A DNA stretch of 64,000 nucleotides from Mactromeris polynyma. Lineage: Eukaryota; Mollusca; Bivalvia; Venerida; Mactridae. Shown piece after piece: positions 1-8,491 of the stretch (the first letter of the stretch is position 1; each line of letters begins with the position of its first letter). Where the stretch lies: the NCBI GenBank assembly GCA_032209605.1, contig JASFXZ010000168.1, positions 1 through 64,000 on the forward strand, in the 5' to 3' direction. The notes below the pieces were generated by a model, which saw only the letters and a list, made by a program, of their open reading frames with translations, had not been told where the DNA came from and ran no database searches. The translations under genes were made by a program, and so were the position numbers.

Positions 1-599
1 GTAAGTCTTTAAGTCCTGAAAAAATTAGCCAAATCGGAGAGAAATAATTTTTTTCCGAAAAATGAAATTCTATCACAGGTCTAGACCTGTACGCGATTTT
101 GATTTTTAGCGGAAATTTTTTTTTCGCGTAAATATGTCAAGTAATACATCATTTTGTTCGTCTTGATGAAACCTATTGAAATATATAAATATATGTATAC
201 TTTCATCTAAATCTACGGCTTATGCTGACTCTTATGCTGACTCTGACTGACTCTGACTGACTCTGACTGACTCTGATTGACACTGACTGACACTGAATGA
301 CTCTGAATGACTCTGACTGACTCTTACTGACTCTTACTGACTCTTACTGACTCTGACTGACTCTGACTGACTCTGACTGACTCTGACTGACTCTGACTGA
401 CTCTGGGTTAATCGGAGAGACAATTTTTTTGTCGAAGATAGAAATTCGTGATTTTTCGAAAACCTCGGGAAACATTTAAAATGGATATATTGCATAGCTG
501 AAGACATTTTCGTCGATGGGGTAGGTAAGTCTTTAAGTCCTGAAAAAATTAGCCAAATCGGAGAGAAATAATTTTTTTCCGAAAAATGAAATTCTATCA

Positions 600-613
600 C
601 AGGTCTAGACCTG
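600..613. repeat. 14-bp perfect palindrome of the satellite (example copy)
   Basis: CAGGTCTAGACCTG equals its own reverse complement. It is present once per monomer across the array and can serve as the monomer boundary. Several different changes occur at or beside it: the retroelement insertion at 1147/10578, a 16-bp deletion in six monomers, a 29-bp deletion in four monomers, and altered forms near 45950 and 49533. Confidence 0.95.
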
Positions 614-754
614 TACGCGATTTTGATTTTTAGCGGAAATTTTTTTTTCGCGTAAATATGTCAAGTAATACATCATTTTGTTCGTCTTGATGAAACCTAT
701 TGAAATATATAAATATATGTATACTTTCATCTAAATCTACGGCTTATGCTGACT

Positions 755-939
755 CTTATGCTGACTCTGACTGACTCTGACTGACTCTGACTGACTCTGA
801 TTGACACTGACTGACACTGACTGACTCTGAATGACTCTGACTGACTCTTACTGACTCTTACTGACTCTTACTGACTCTGACTGACTCTGACTGACTCTGA
901 CTGACTCTGACTGACTCTGACTGACTCTGACTGACTCTG
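755..939 (+). repeat. Nested 10-bp minisatellite within the monomer (example copy)
   Basis: Period exactly 10 bp, main unit CTGACTCTGA, with ordered variants (CTTA, GATTGACACT, GAATGACTCT) in the same order in nearly all monomers. Gain or loss of single 10-bp units explains monomer lengths of 514, 524, 534 and 544 bp. Read on the minus strand it is open in all three frames, because a 10-bp unit cycles through the frames and gives a 10-residue Ser/Gln/Glu/Val/Arg repeat. This makes small spurious reading frames in every monomer. One monomer near 50203-50460 has lost nearly all of the minisatellite, keeping only three or four units. Confidence 0.93.
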
Positions 940-1143
940 GGTTAATCGGAGAGACAATTTTTTTGTCGAAGATAGAAATTCGTGATTTTTCGAAAACCTC
1001 GGGAAACATTTAAAATGGATATATTGCATAGCTGAAGACATTTTCGTCGATGGGGTAGGTAAGTCTTTAAGTCCTGAAAAAATTAGCCAAATCGGAGAGA
1101 AATAATTTTTTTCCGAAAAATGAAATTCTATCACAGGTCTAGA

Positions 1144-1147
1144 CCTG
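1144..1147. repeat. Target-site duplication CCTG, left copy
   Basis: The same four bases occur directly after the other LTR at 10578-10581, and occur once at this place in uninterrupted monomers (for example 610-613). The right copy is followed by 'aacgcg' where other monomers have 'tacgcg', one substitution next to the junction. A 5-bp reading (ACCTG) is possible if the LTR is taken one base shorter. Confidence 0.85.
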
Positions 1148-1783
1148 TATCACCCTGCTTAGATATCACCTTGACCAGAAGTCGCCATGTTAGTCTTGAA
1201 AGCTGACTTGGTTGTGATATACAAGTATACTGTCTTGTACCGAGATCACTAGTTGGGTGATATTTTAAATAATAAATATTATCACAAAATCTCTGATTAT
1301 TTCATTACTTTATTTAATCCGTATTGAAAACAGTTGTGTCAAATAAAATCCAATTAGAATACTGAGAGTGATTCCGTTAGATGATTTCCAAGTTCTATAA
1401 TTTCAGTAAAAGATTGTCAGGAAAAACTCTCAGGAGCCTGGCACGAAAAAGACTGAATCTGAAGCGGCTTGCTGGCGCTATATAACTATACATTTTTAGG
1501 TTCTTGACCAATCATAATATATCACATGATCCTGACTTTGTATCATGTACTGCTGACGTTTTACTAAGACTAATCATGTATCCTTATTTGTTTAGAGAAT
1601 CTTGGAATCAGTACTTGTAATCACTCTTAGTCATAGGTTATAGGTTATAGCAAGCGAGAAAAGAATGTATAAACAATGTGATGGTACACGTTGTTTACTC
1701 GTGGTCAATTATACCTGTAATTATTCTGGTATAGCAGAATCATAGATAATTGACCGAATGTAAGAGCGATGTAAGAGGTTACA
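1148..1783 (-). repeat. 3' LTR of the retroelement (636 bp)
   Basis: Same length as the copy at 9942-10577. The one difference seen is an A near 1200 (tcttgaaagctg) where the 5' LTR has T (tcttgatagctg). In element orientation the LTR starts TGTAAC and ends GTGATA, so it has a 5' TG but not the usual terminal CA. A polypurine tract lies directly before it (1784-1796). It provides the polyadenylation signal for element transcripts. Confidence 0.96.
1309..1314 (-). terminator. Polyadenylation signal AATAAA in the 3' LTR
   Basis: AATAAA on the minus strand, about 140 bases downstream of the start-site equivalent (near 1454). It would define an R region of about 150-180 bases, consistent with element transcripts ending in the 3' LTR. 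The same hexamer exists in the 5' LTR. Confidence 0.55.
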
Positions 1784-1796
1784 TCTCCCCCCACTT
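1784..1796 (-). promoter_or_regulatory. Polypurine tract (plus-strand primer site)
   Basis: On the minus strand AAGTGGGGGGAGA lies directly against the start of the 3' LTR (TGTAAC). A purine run in this place is where RNase H leaves the primer for second-strand cDNA synthesis, and it fixes the LTR edge at 1783. Confidence 0.88.
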
Positions 1797-2214
1797 AAAT
1801 TTTTAAAAAGTCCCCTTTTTAATTAATTAAATGTAAATCATTTCTTTTTTCAAAACAACAAACTGTCTATTTATAAAATCTACATGGTGAATAACTACTG
1901 ACTAAAATTACTTGATAAGAATAAAAAAAAACATTAACTTAATAACATCTGAAAAAAACATGAAATTCAGCAATGGTTGGATGACAGTATATATATATTT
2001 TCACTTCTATAAAAATCACATCTATAAAGTACACTACACATTTAATATAATATTAATAAAATTGTCAATATACAAAATACTCCTGCATTATAGGACATCC
2101 CAATAATGTATAATTGATAATTTCATTCTATTTTTGCAATGTATATTTACACAACGTATACATTTTTACCGCCCGGATGCAAAATAACTTTTGCATCTGC
2201 TTTACATATAATTA

Positions 2215-2540
2215 TAACAATTTAAATATAAATTATAGAACAAAAAAAAAATTACATAACTGCAGCATAATTACAACAATTTGTCAAAATAAATACAACA
2301 ATGTAAATATAATTTATATAACAAATCAACATTATATAAACTACAGCATAAATACAACAATTTGTCAAAATAACACAACAATGTAAATATAATTTATATA
2401 ACAAATCAACATTATATAAACTACAGCATATTTACAACAATTTGTCAAAATAACACAAGAATGTAAATATAATTTATATAACAAATCAACACTATATAAA
2501 CTACAGCATATTTACAACAATTTGTCAAAATAACACACGC
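2215..2540 (+). repeat. 80-bp tandem repeat, three good copies and one degenerate
   Basis: The string 'atgtaaatataatttatata' starts at 2301, 2381 and 2461, exactly 80 bp apart, and each copy continues through 'ctacagcata' and 'caatttgtcaaaata'. A diverged fourth copy precedes them from about 2215. The copies differ by a few bases. The repeat lies in the element's 3' noncoding part and may vary in number between family members. Confidence 0.9.
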
Positions 2541-2588
2541 TTTCTCTCTCTCTCTCTCTCTTTCTCTCTGTCTCTCTCTTTCTCTTTC
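2538..2588 (+). repeat. CT-rich microsatellite
   Basis: A run of TC/TCTTT dinucleotide-type repeats on the plus strand, hence a GA-rich purine run in element orientation, just downstream of the env stop. It could act as an extra purine primer site, but the polypurine tract at 1784-1796 is far better placed. Confidence 0.85.
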
Positions 2589-2632
2589 ATTTATTTCATA
2601 CTAGTACTGGTGTCAATACTTGCCCTTTATTG

Positions 2633-5035
2633 TTAATTATCGAAAAGAATGTTATTTTCGTGCATTGTTGGCAATATTGATCTGCTTGTAGGTATTGTTT
2701 CTGTATTTATTGGAATTTTTATCCCGTTATGTACTATTTCTATTCGCGTGACGTAAGATGTATTTAACAACTTTTTTAATCTGTAACTTGTAAGTAAACT
2801 TAACTTTATAAAACTTGGGACTGTTAGATTTACGTTGGTTAACTTGTTCCAGATTTGTATTTGGGCCGAGTTCAAATTTATTTTTGGACGCAAGGTTCCT
2901 TCCACTGATTGGAGTAATTGATTGTGATTGGCCATAATGTCCCATTCTATTGGACATGAGGGTATTGACAGAATGTGCACGTTCAAACATTGGATTCCAT
3001 TTGATACATGAACATTTAGATAGCACGATTGTGTTTGCTTAAAGTCGTAAACCTTTTGGAGAATGCAAATTATAATTATCAAATGCAAAATTGCGATACC
3101 CAAAATGATGTGATCATATTCTAAATCAAATTTCAAATTCGTTAAGAACGACTCATATGGACTTTGGGTCGTTGTTATTCTGTAATTTAACTCCAATGTG
3201 TGTACATGTCTAAATAGTGTGGAAGCTAACAAAATTACACTTATTTTTCGATACAGCCATATCAGACATATGGAATTAAGGATTGTTATAATTACTCCAC
3301 ATATGGTAACTATGTTGTAAATACTAGAGTTTACACCAAAGTTACGGTCTACCATTGATTCGGCCAAGCTTGTATACACCTTAGAATTTGTTTTAGCTTT
3401 TTCCGCTAAATGTTTCAATGAAATTTCGACACGTTTAGTTTTTGCTTGGATTGCCCTGGATTTATGTTCAAACATCTGATATTGAGGTAATTTAATATCA
3501 GTACGATGAACTTGAGTAGAATTTTCAATCAATTCATTTAAGACTGAGTCATTGAAAAAATACTTCAAATATTGCATATTAATCGGATGCACCACCTCCA
3601 CTGTGAAATTTGATTTTAATTCACATTTGGAAAAATGTCTGTCCGTAATATGTCTTTCTGTAGTAATTCTACAGCCACAAGGAACGTTAAGAACGCAAAA
3701 TTTACAATCTGAAATCATTGTAGTATTTTGTCCTATGCATTCCATTCTGATATTTGTTTGCTTTATCGCTAAGACTGTTATTTCATTTAATCTTTTCAAT
3801 TCGGGCTTTAAAATACCGCGAACCATTTTGTGGTTGCATAACTTATTAACCCTAGTAATATTCTCATATTTGAACAATTCTAGGAGACAACTATCCGTTT
3901 GTTTCGCGTTAAACGTTATATCTCGATTGCACAACATAAAATTTGCATAATGTACGCATTCCTTCAAAGAATAATCGTCTGCGACTGCAAATGATTGATC
4001 TTGATTGTTCATTAGAAAATACCGGCCGGAATTTTGAACAAGCATACTTGCATCTGTATTGTTAAAATCATTGTTTAAAGGAATTGGGAAATGGTTAATT
4101 TCATAAATCTTAACCTCCCCTTTACGTACTATAGGCATGTTTATGCTAATATAAATGGTATTTTTAAGCCGCCCGTATATAAATTTTGCATTTTGAAAAT
4201 AAAATGCCGCATCTCTCGAAATCAACTGATAGGATTCAAAATCTCTGGACAATATGTTGGTTATATTATCCAAAACACCTTGCAATCGTTCAGCTGGTAC
4301 GATAAAAGATGACAGTTTGCCTGAATTCAGCATTTGAATTCCTCTTAACAAATTGTTAAAGTGTGCGCGCACTGTAGCAAACTTTTCGGTATACCGCAAT
4401 ATAATTCTTTCCGTAGCTTCATGTTTGTTATTATTTCTCCTTAATTCCTCTAATATTGTTTGAGTAATATCTTGCTCAATTGATACAAATTTATCAAAAG
4501 CATCCAATTCTTCATTAACATGACTCATAAAACTGGACAATCCTTCCTCAGACTGGCTAAATACATGTGCCATATCATTATACCCTTTCGTAAGTTTATT
4601 TATGTGACCACGTAATACGTTCAATTGCGATGTGGTGGCCAAGCCGAATAATGTAGACCCTAAGTCCCCTATAAACCCCAAAATCGGTCCATCTCTTTTG
4701 GACTGTTGTTCAAATTTTAAATGCGGAATAATTCCCTCAAGTACTTGAATTATTAATTTTGTGTCACTTTCTAAGTGTTTTATAAGTGCATTAATCTCAA
4801 CTGATATCGGACAGCCTGTTAGTGAGTGCTTTTTTTCTCGACATAAGGTTACACCCTCGTTTAAACTAAATCTCTGTGGTAACTGAAATTTAATAGTATG
4901 CGTCCATTCATTAACACAGAAATAAATGTCCTTTGGATTAGCAAATTGAATCCCTTGGTTTAGTCTTAAAACTTCCTGTGAATCTGTGACGGAACCCAGT
5001 GTCAGGAAAACGAGAAAGAATATGGTAGTTGCCAT
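2633..5035 (-). CDS. env: Envelope glycoprotein, baculovirus-F/errantivirus-like
   Basis: An intact 800-residue frame starting at ATG 5035. Seen: a hydrophobic N-terminal signal peptide (about residues 1-19); a dibasic Lys-Arg at 113-114 that may be a protease cleavage site; directly after it a Gly-rich hydrophobic stretch (115-133) with the Gly...Gly...LFG pattern of F-type fusion peptides; many Asn-X-Ser/Thr sites and cysteines; and a membrane segment at about 576-594. By family knowledge such proteins are cleaved type I fusion proteins at the cell surface. Odd: the protein continues past the first membrane segment with a second hydrophobic helix (about 642-660) and a 135-residue tail (666-800) with no recognised domain, longer than usual for insect gypsy envelopes. 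It lies 33 bp after pol in the same frame and is probably expressed from a spliced RNA. Confidence 0.85.
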   Translation of the reverse strand: MATTIFFLVFLTLGSVTDSQEVLRLNQGIQFANPKDIYFCVNEWTHTIKFQLPQRFSLNEGVTLCREKKHSLTGCPISVEINALIKHLESDTKLIIQVLEGIIPHLKFEQQSKRDGPILGFIGDLGSTLFGLATTSQLNVLRGHINKLTKGYNDMAHVFSQSEEGLSSFMSHVNEELDAFDKFVSIEQDITQTILEELRRNNNKHEATERIILRYTEKFATVRAHFNNLLRGIQMLNSGKLSSFIVPAERLQGVLDNITNILSRDFESYQLISRDAAFYFQNAKFIYGRLKNTIYISINMPIVRKGEVKIYEINHFPIPLNNDFNNTDASMLVQNSGRYFLMNNQDQSFAVADDYSLKECVHYANFMLCNRDITFNAKQTDSCLLELFKYENITRVNKLCNHKMVRGILKPELKRLNEITVLAIKQTNIRMECIGQNTTMISDCKFCVLNVPCGCRITTERHITDRHFSKCELKSNFTVEVVHPINMQYLKYFFNDSVLNELIENSTQVHRTDIKLPQYQMFEHKSRAIQAKTKRVEISLKHLAEKAKTNSKVYTSLAESMVDRNFGVNSSIYNIVTICGVIITILNSICLIWLYRKISVILLASTLFRHVHTLELNYRITTTQSPYESFLTNLKFDLEYDHIILGIAILHLIIIICILQKVYDFKQTQSCYLNVHVSNGIQCLNVHILSIPSCPIEWDIMANHNQLLQSVEGTLRPKINLNSAQIQIWNKLTNVNLTVPSFIKLSLLTSYRLKKLLNTSYVTRIEIVHNGIKIPINTETIPTSRSILPTMHENNILFDN

Positions 5036-5040
5036 CTTAC

Positions 5041-5060
5041 CTAGAAAATAAAATAAAGTC
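5041..5060 (-). promoter_or_regulatory. Candidate splice acceptor for env mRNA
   Basis: On the minus strand a T-rich tract ends in TTTTCTAG, with the AG at 5042-5041, five bases before the env ATG at 5035. Gypsy-type envelopes are expressed from a spliced subgenomic RNA, and the site fits that scheme when paired with the donor at 9885-9884. Inferred from consensus only. Confidence 0.6.
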
Positions 5061-5068
5061 TAGATAGC

Positions 5069-8000
5069 TTATGGCCTGATAGGACGTTTCGATTTTCTTA
5101 CTGATTTATTGATATAAAATTGCCTAATCAAAGCTTCACTAACATCCTTTTCCGGAATCCAAGAGTGTTTAGATCGTTTATTAGACCATTTAATCAAATA
5201 CATTTTTGTATTATTTTCTAGTTTTGATTTTAATATTTTTTGTGCTTTATACCATCTTTTATTTCGGCCTGCATTAATACTATCGTGTTTTTCTTTGTCT
5301 TTTAATTGCGTGATAGTTGGCTTTTGTTTTGCATCATCATTTTTATGATAACTATTGTTTGTCCCTGCGTTATTGTTTTGGTTGCGGTCATTTTTATCGT
5401 TATTAACCGTTACGTCATTGTTACTGTCTCTATTTATTATGTCCGTTGAAGACCGAAAATCTCGTGGATCATAAAATCTCTTGAGTCTATTAATATGGAC
5501 AGGTGCTTTTATTTCCTTGTTAGTTTTTAGATCCCGTAAAATGTATGCATTATTGGGGAGAGTTTTTGTGACATAGTATTGATCAGCTGAAAATTTACGA
5601 TATAATTTTCTTGATGCATGGGGTGGAATTTTATTTTGTTTTAGAAGAACTATATCTCCTAAATTGAACTTTCTATCACTGACGTTTTTATCATATTGTC
5701 TAATTGTCCAAAATAATTTTTCGGCCCCAAAATGTCCTGATAAATCGTGAAAGTTGTGTAAAATATCGTTACGAAGGACTTTTGGTAATGCTAATTGTTT
5801 TAATTGTCTGCTTTCTTTATTCAATTTCTTTCCCCTTGTTTCATAAAAATGATGCAGAATACCATCAATTATTTCGTATTGCAAGCTTATATATGGGATA
5901 CTTTTCATTTTGTGCGAATCTTTAGGTAATACCCCCTTTTCTAGATAATTATATATGTCTTTAAAATCGTCACATTGCTTTTGTAATACCCCGATATTCG
6001 ATGGTTGTGTTATGTCTCTTTTTAGTGGAGTTGTTCTAGTCAAAGGTAATAATGCGTCGGAATTTGTAGATGTCTGAGATTGTGTTAACTTACTATGAGT
6101 AGTGGAATTATTCGTAATTGGTTTTGACTGCGCTCTAGTGACAGCATTAATATCGCTAACATGGTCGTTATAAAGCCATCGACAGTCCGTTAATATTGTG
6201 TCAACATCCTCTACAGTGTCCTGTTTTTGTGTTATGTAATCGTGTTTGACACGTGAAATACCATCCGCTGGATTTAACTTGCCTGGTCGATACACTATTT
6301 GATAATTATAGTTCTCGAGCTCTATTGACCACCTGTATAGACGATCGCTAGTGTGCTTGGTCGAGTGCATATAGGTCAATGCTCTGTTGTCTGTTATAAT
6401 CTTAATCGGCACATTGATTAATATATGCTTTAATTGTCGTAACGCATAAATAATAGCGAGTAGTTCTAATTCCGAACTTGCGAATCTCGATTCCGTGTCT
6501 GTTAATGTTCTCCCACCATACTGAATTACTGACATTTGTCCTTGATCGTTATCTTGGCATAAGATATAACCTATAGAGATAGAGCTGGCGTCAGTATAAA
6601 TTGAAAAGGGCTTATTGAATTCAGGCAATTTCAGAACTGGTTCAGACATTAATGCTTGTTTGAGTTGTTCGAAACTTTTCTGATGTTCGTTAGTCCATTT
6701 ATAAATTGTATCCTTTTTCAATAAGGTATTTAATGGAAAGGCAATACGTGAGTAATTTTTGATAAAACGTCTTAAGAATTGAGTCATTCCCAAAAATCCT
6801 CTTAATGAGCGTTGATTATTAGGACGTGGAAAGTTCTTAATAATTTCCAATTTCTTCGGGTCAATTTGAATTGTGTCTTTTTCAAATACCATTCCTAAAA
6901 ATGAAATCTTTCTTTGTGCAAACTCACATTTTGGTAATTGTAATCTTAAATTAGCATCTTGTAATATTTTGAAAATTTGTTCCAAATGTTTAATATGATC
7001 CTCAAAATTGTTTGAAAATATCAAAATGTCATCCATATAGTTTATTGCTGACTTATATAAAACTGGTTTCAATAGTTTATTTAGATAAATTGACCAATAA
7101 GCCGGTGAGTTTACATAGCCGAAAGGTAGGGAATTATATTCAAAAGATTCTCCCGTATTTAGACAGAACGCTGTGTAAGGCTTGGAATCTTCTGATAATG
7201 GCAATGTTAAAAATGCACTTTTTATATCAAGTTTTGTAAAGAAGGTTGGACGTTTCTCTGCAATCAAGTCTTTTATATCATCTAGTTTAGGTAATTGAAA
7301 GTACATGCGTTTAGCAATTTTATTCAAGTGCCTATAATCTATAACCATTCTATATTCTTGAGTTGCGGATTCATTTAATTTCTTTTTCTTTACAAACAGA
7401 ATTGGACTGCTAAACACTGAACTAGAAGGTCGAATAACATCGGCTTTTAATAGTCTTTCAATTTCTTGTTCTTGTATATTTCTTAAATTTGGACTAAGTG
7501 GATACGGTCTGGAACGAATAGGCAACGCATTTGGGTGTAAATCAATTGCACATTCTAAAGTATTAACACGTCCGATGTCTACGCTATTTTTACTAAATAC
7601 TTCTTTGTATTTGGTCAGAACGCTCATTAATTCGGTATTAGAGCTGAATTCCTTAGCTATGTTGAAATTTATTGGTTGCTCATTGGATAATTTTGATTCT
7701 TTATTATCATTTATTTCATATTGATTGGAAGTAATATTTTCATCAATTGGTTCAATATTGGCTATTACCTGACTTTTTGGAATATACCTGATTTCGTTTG
7801 TAAAATTACATAGTGGTATCATAAAAATATTTTTATGCGAAGATGGATAACATATCATATCGCAAACCATTTCATTATTTGATGCTAATATAAAACTTTT
7901 CGGTGTTAATTTAGAATTCAGGGCAACCGGTATTTTCCGTATACTATTAGGTGCTAATTTAATTAACCTATTTGTTTGCAATGAAACCATGCTAGTTGGT

Positions 8001-8491
8001 TCAATTGAGGCTATGACAGTTTGATTCATAGTTAATTTGTTTGTCTCAAAATTTATAAAAACTTTATACTTTGTAAAGAAATCCATTCCTAAAATCACAG
8101 GTTTTAATAAGTCATCAATGACGTAGAAATCATGAACAAATGATTTGTTGCCTATTTTTATAGGACATCTCAGTATACCTACAATATCATTAGGTCGACC
8201 ATCTAAGGCTGTTTTGAATTTTTGATTTGTTGGACGTAAATTTGAATCATCTAATTGAGTAGTTTTCAAAAACTGATATTGAATACAAGAAATAGAACTT
8301 CCGGTATCTAACAGGGCTGACGTACATTTATCTTGTATTTGTAACGGTATCACATTTTCCGAAATTTTGGTTATACAGTCAATAGTATGCAGTTTTGATT
8401 TCCTAGAACAACCTTTATCTTTATTTTTGCTTGATATTTGTTTCTTACAATTCCCTACATTGTTTTTAGGACAAGTATTGACAGTCTCGCC
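5069..8491 (-). CDS. pol: Pol polyprotein (protease, RT, RNase H, defective integrase, chromodomain-like end)
   Basis: Open from just after the gag TGA to a TAA at 5069; it has no early ATG and is likely made as Gag-Pol. Numbering from the codon at 8353: aspartic protease DTGS at 16-19; reverse transcriptase with YRMVIDYRHLNK (334-345), LDIKSAF (375-381), LPFGYVNSP (409-417) and catalytic YMDD (439-442); RNase H with Asp588, Glu628 and Asp655; integrase zinc-finger histidines 869 and 874. Sequence then passes at about Gln886/Tyr887 straight into the integrase C-terminal domain (FNLGDIVLL, 896-904). The paired cysteines and the D,D-35-E core, roughly 250 residues in relatives, are absent with the frame kept. 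After an Asn-rich linker comes a chromodomain-like segment (about 1035-1081: Tyr1035, LIKW, SWIPE). RT and RNase H look intact; integrase should be inactive. Confidence 0.9.
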   Translation of the reverse strand, partial: GETVNTCPKNNVGNCKKQISSKNKDKGCSRKSKLHTIDCITKISENVIPLQIQDKCTSALLDTGSSISCIQYQFLKTTQLDDSNLRPTNQKFKTALDGRPNDIVGILRCPIKIGNKSFVHDFYVIDDLLKPVILGMDFFTKYKVFINFETNKLTMNQTVIASIEPTSMVSLQTNRLIKLAPNSIRKIPVALNSKLTPKSFILASNNEMVCDMICYPSSHKNIFMIPLCNFTNEIRYIPKSQVIANIEPIDENITSNQYEINDNKESKLSNEQPINFNIAKEFSSNTELMSVLTKYKEVFSKNSVDIGRVNTLECAIDLHPNALPIRSRPYPLSPNLRNIQEQEIERLLKADVIRPSSSVFSSPILFVKKKKLNESATQEYRMVIDYRHLNKIAKRMYFQLPKLDDIKDLIAEKRPTFFTKLDIKSAFLTLPLSEDSKPYTAFCLNTGESFEYNSLPFGYVNSPAYWSIYLNKLLKPVLYKSAINYMDDILIFSNNFEDHIKHLEQIFKILQDANLRLQLPKCEFAQRKISFLGMVFEKDTIQIDPKKLEIIKNFPRPNNQRSLRGFLGMTQFLRRFIKNYSRIAFPLNTLLKKDTIYKWTNEHQKSFEQLKQALMSEPVLKLPEFNKPFSIYTDASSISIGYILCQDNDQGQMSVIQYGGRTLTDTESRFASSELELLAIIYALRQLKHILINVPIKIITDNRALTYMHSTKHTSDRLYRWSIELENYNYQIVYRPGKLNPADGISRVKHDYITQKQDTVEDVDTILTDCRWLYNDHVSDINAVTRAQSKPITNNSTTHSKLTQSQTSTNSDALLPLTRTTPLKRDITQPSNIGVLQKQCDDFKDIYNYLEKGVLPKDSHKMKSIPYISLQYEIIDGILHHFYETRGKKLNKESRQLKQLALPKVLRNDILHNFHDLSGHFGAEKLFWTIRQYDKNVSDRKFNLGDIVLLKQNKIPPHASRKLYRKFSADQYYVTKTLPNNAYILRDLKTNKEIKAPVHINRLKRFYDPRDFRSSTDIINRDSNNDVTVNNDKNDRNQNNNAGTNNSYHKNDDAKQKPTITQLKDKEKHDSINAGRNKRWYKAQKILKSKLENNTKMYLIKWSNKRSKHSWIPEKDVSEALIRQFYINKSVRKSKRPIRP
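5108..5251 (-). other. Chromodomain-like module at the Pol C-terminus
   Basis: About residues 1035-1081 of Pol. Spacing of Tyr1035, the hydrophobic YLIKW (1052-1056) and the SWIPE motif (1064-1068), followed by a helix-like segment with LIRQF, matches the chromodomain fold (Y-x-V-E-x-I-L ... Y-x-V-K-W ... T-W-E-P ... L-I). The third aromatic cage residue after KW is not aromatic here (KWSNK), as in chromodomains that do not use a full methyl-lysine cage. In chromoviruses this module steers integration into heterochromatin; that role here is inference. Confidence 0.7.
5690..5698 (-). other. In-frame deletion junction within integrase
   Basis: Codons for Gln886, Tyr887 and Asp888 join the zinc-finger part (after FWTIRQ) to the C-terminal domain (YDKNVSDRKFNLGD). 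In family members the two parts are separated by the Cys pair and the catalytic core. Tyrosine codons expected on both sides (YYW after the finger, YD before the C-terminal domain) suggest a short direct repeat at the junction, typical of template switching during reverse transcription. Confidence 0.8.

Larger units (their letters stand above)
600..1133 (+). repeat. Representative 534-bp satellite monomer
   Basis: Described once for all copies. Order of parts: a perfect 14-bp palindrome (600-613); an AT-rich part with a long T run and CGCG motifs (about 614-745); a minisatellite of 10-bp units (about 755-939); a block starting at 'gttaatcggagaga' (about 939-985); a middle segment with 'tggggtaggtaagtcttta'; and a second, related block starting at 'aaatcggagaga' (about 1088-1130) that leads into the next palindrome. 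The two 'atcggagaga' blocks look like an old internal duplication. Copies differ by few substitutions, mostly T-run length changes and minisatellite copy number, which indicates recent homogenisation. The family is not one I recognise by name. Confidence 0.95.
1..1147 (+). repeat. Satellite array, left flank (about 534-bp monomer)
   Basis: Two full monomers and a partial one. The 14-bp palindrome that marks each monomer starts at 76, 600 and 1134, giving monomer lengths of 524 and 534 bp; the 10-bp difference comes from one unit of the nested minisatellite. The third palindrome runs to 1147, where the LTR retroelement starts. The satellite resumes at 10578 in the same phase: the virtual palindrome start there is 10568, exactly 534 bp before the next one at 11102. 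This block and the one from 10578 are therefore one array split by the insertion. The open minus-strand frames in each monomer begin at GTG and end in low-complexity sequence; I do not regard them as genes. Confidence 0.97.
1797..2632 (-). other. Noncoding 3' region between env and 3' LTR
   Basis: About 840 bp, AT-rich, with no convincing reading frame. It holds four tandem copies of an 80-bp unit (about 2215-2540) and a CT-rich microsatellite (about 2538-2588). The short plus-strand open frames here run against the element and have no recognisable content. Function, if any, is unknown; a 3' untranslated region of the env and genomic RNAs is the simplest reading. Confidence 0.8.

Noticed and set aside
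334..600. Conserved 88-residue minus-strand open frame in nearly every satellite monomer
   Set aside because: It starts with GTG, not ATG, ends in the 10-bp minisatellite, and recurs only because the monomers are homogenised. Length variants follow indels freely, and no domain is seen.
755..939. CRISPR-like regular repeat
   Set aside because: Units are contiguous 10-bp repeats with no spacers, in a eukaryotic satellite.
1148..1783. Terminal inverted repeats of a DNA transposon
   Set aside because: The terminal copies are direct repeats with polypurine tract and primer-site neighbours, hence LTRs.
1912..2386. Small plus-strand frames in the element's 3' noncoding region
   Set aside because: AT-rich chance frames antisense to the element, partly made of the 80-bp repeat.
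3552..4312. Plus-strand frames of 132 and 73 residues opposite env
   Set aside because: Antisense shadows of the envelope gene without domain content.
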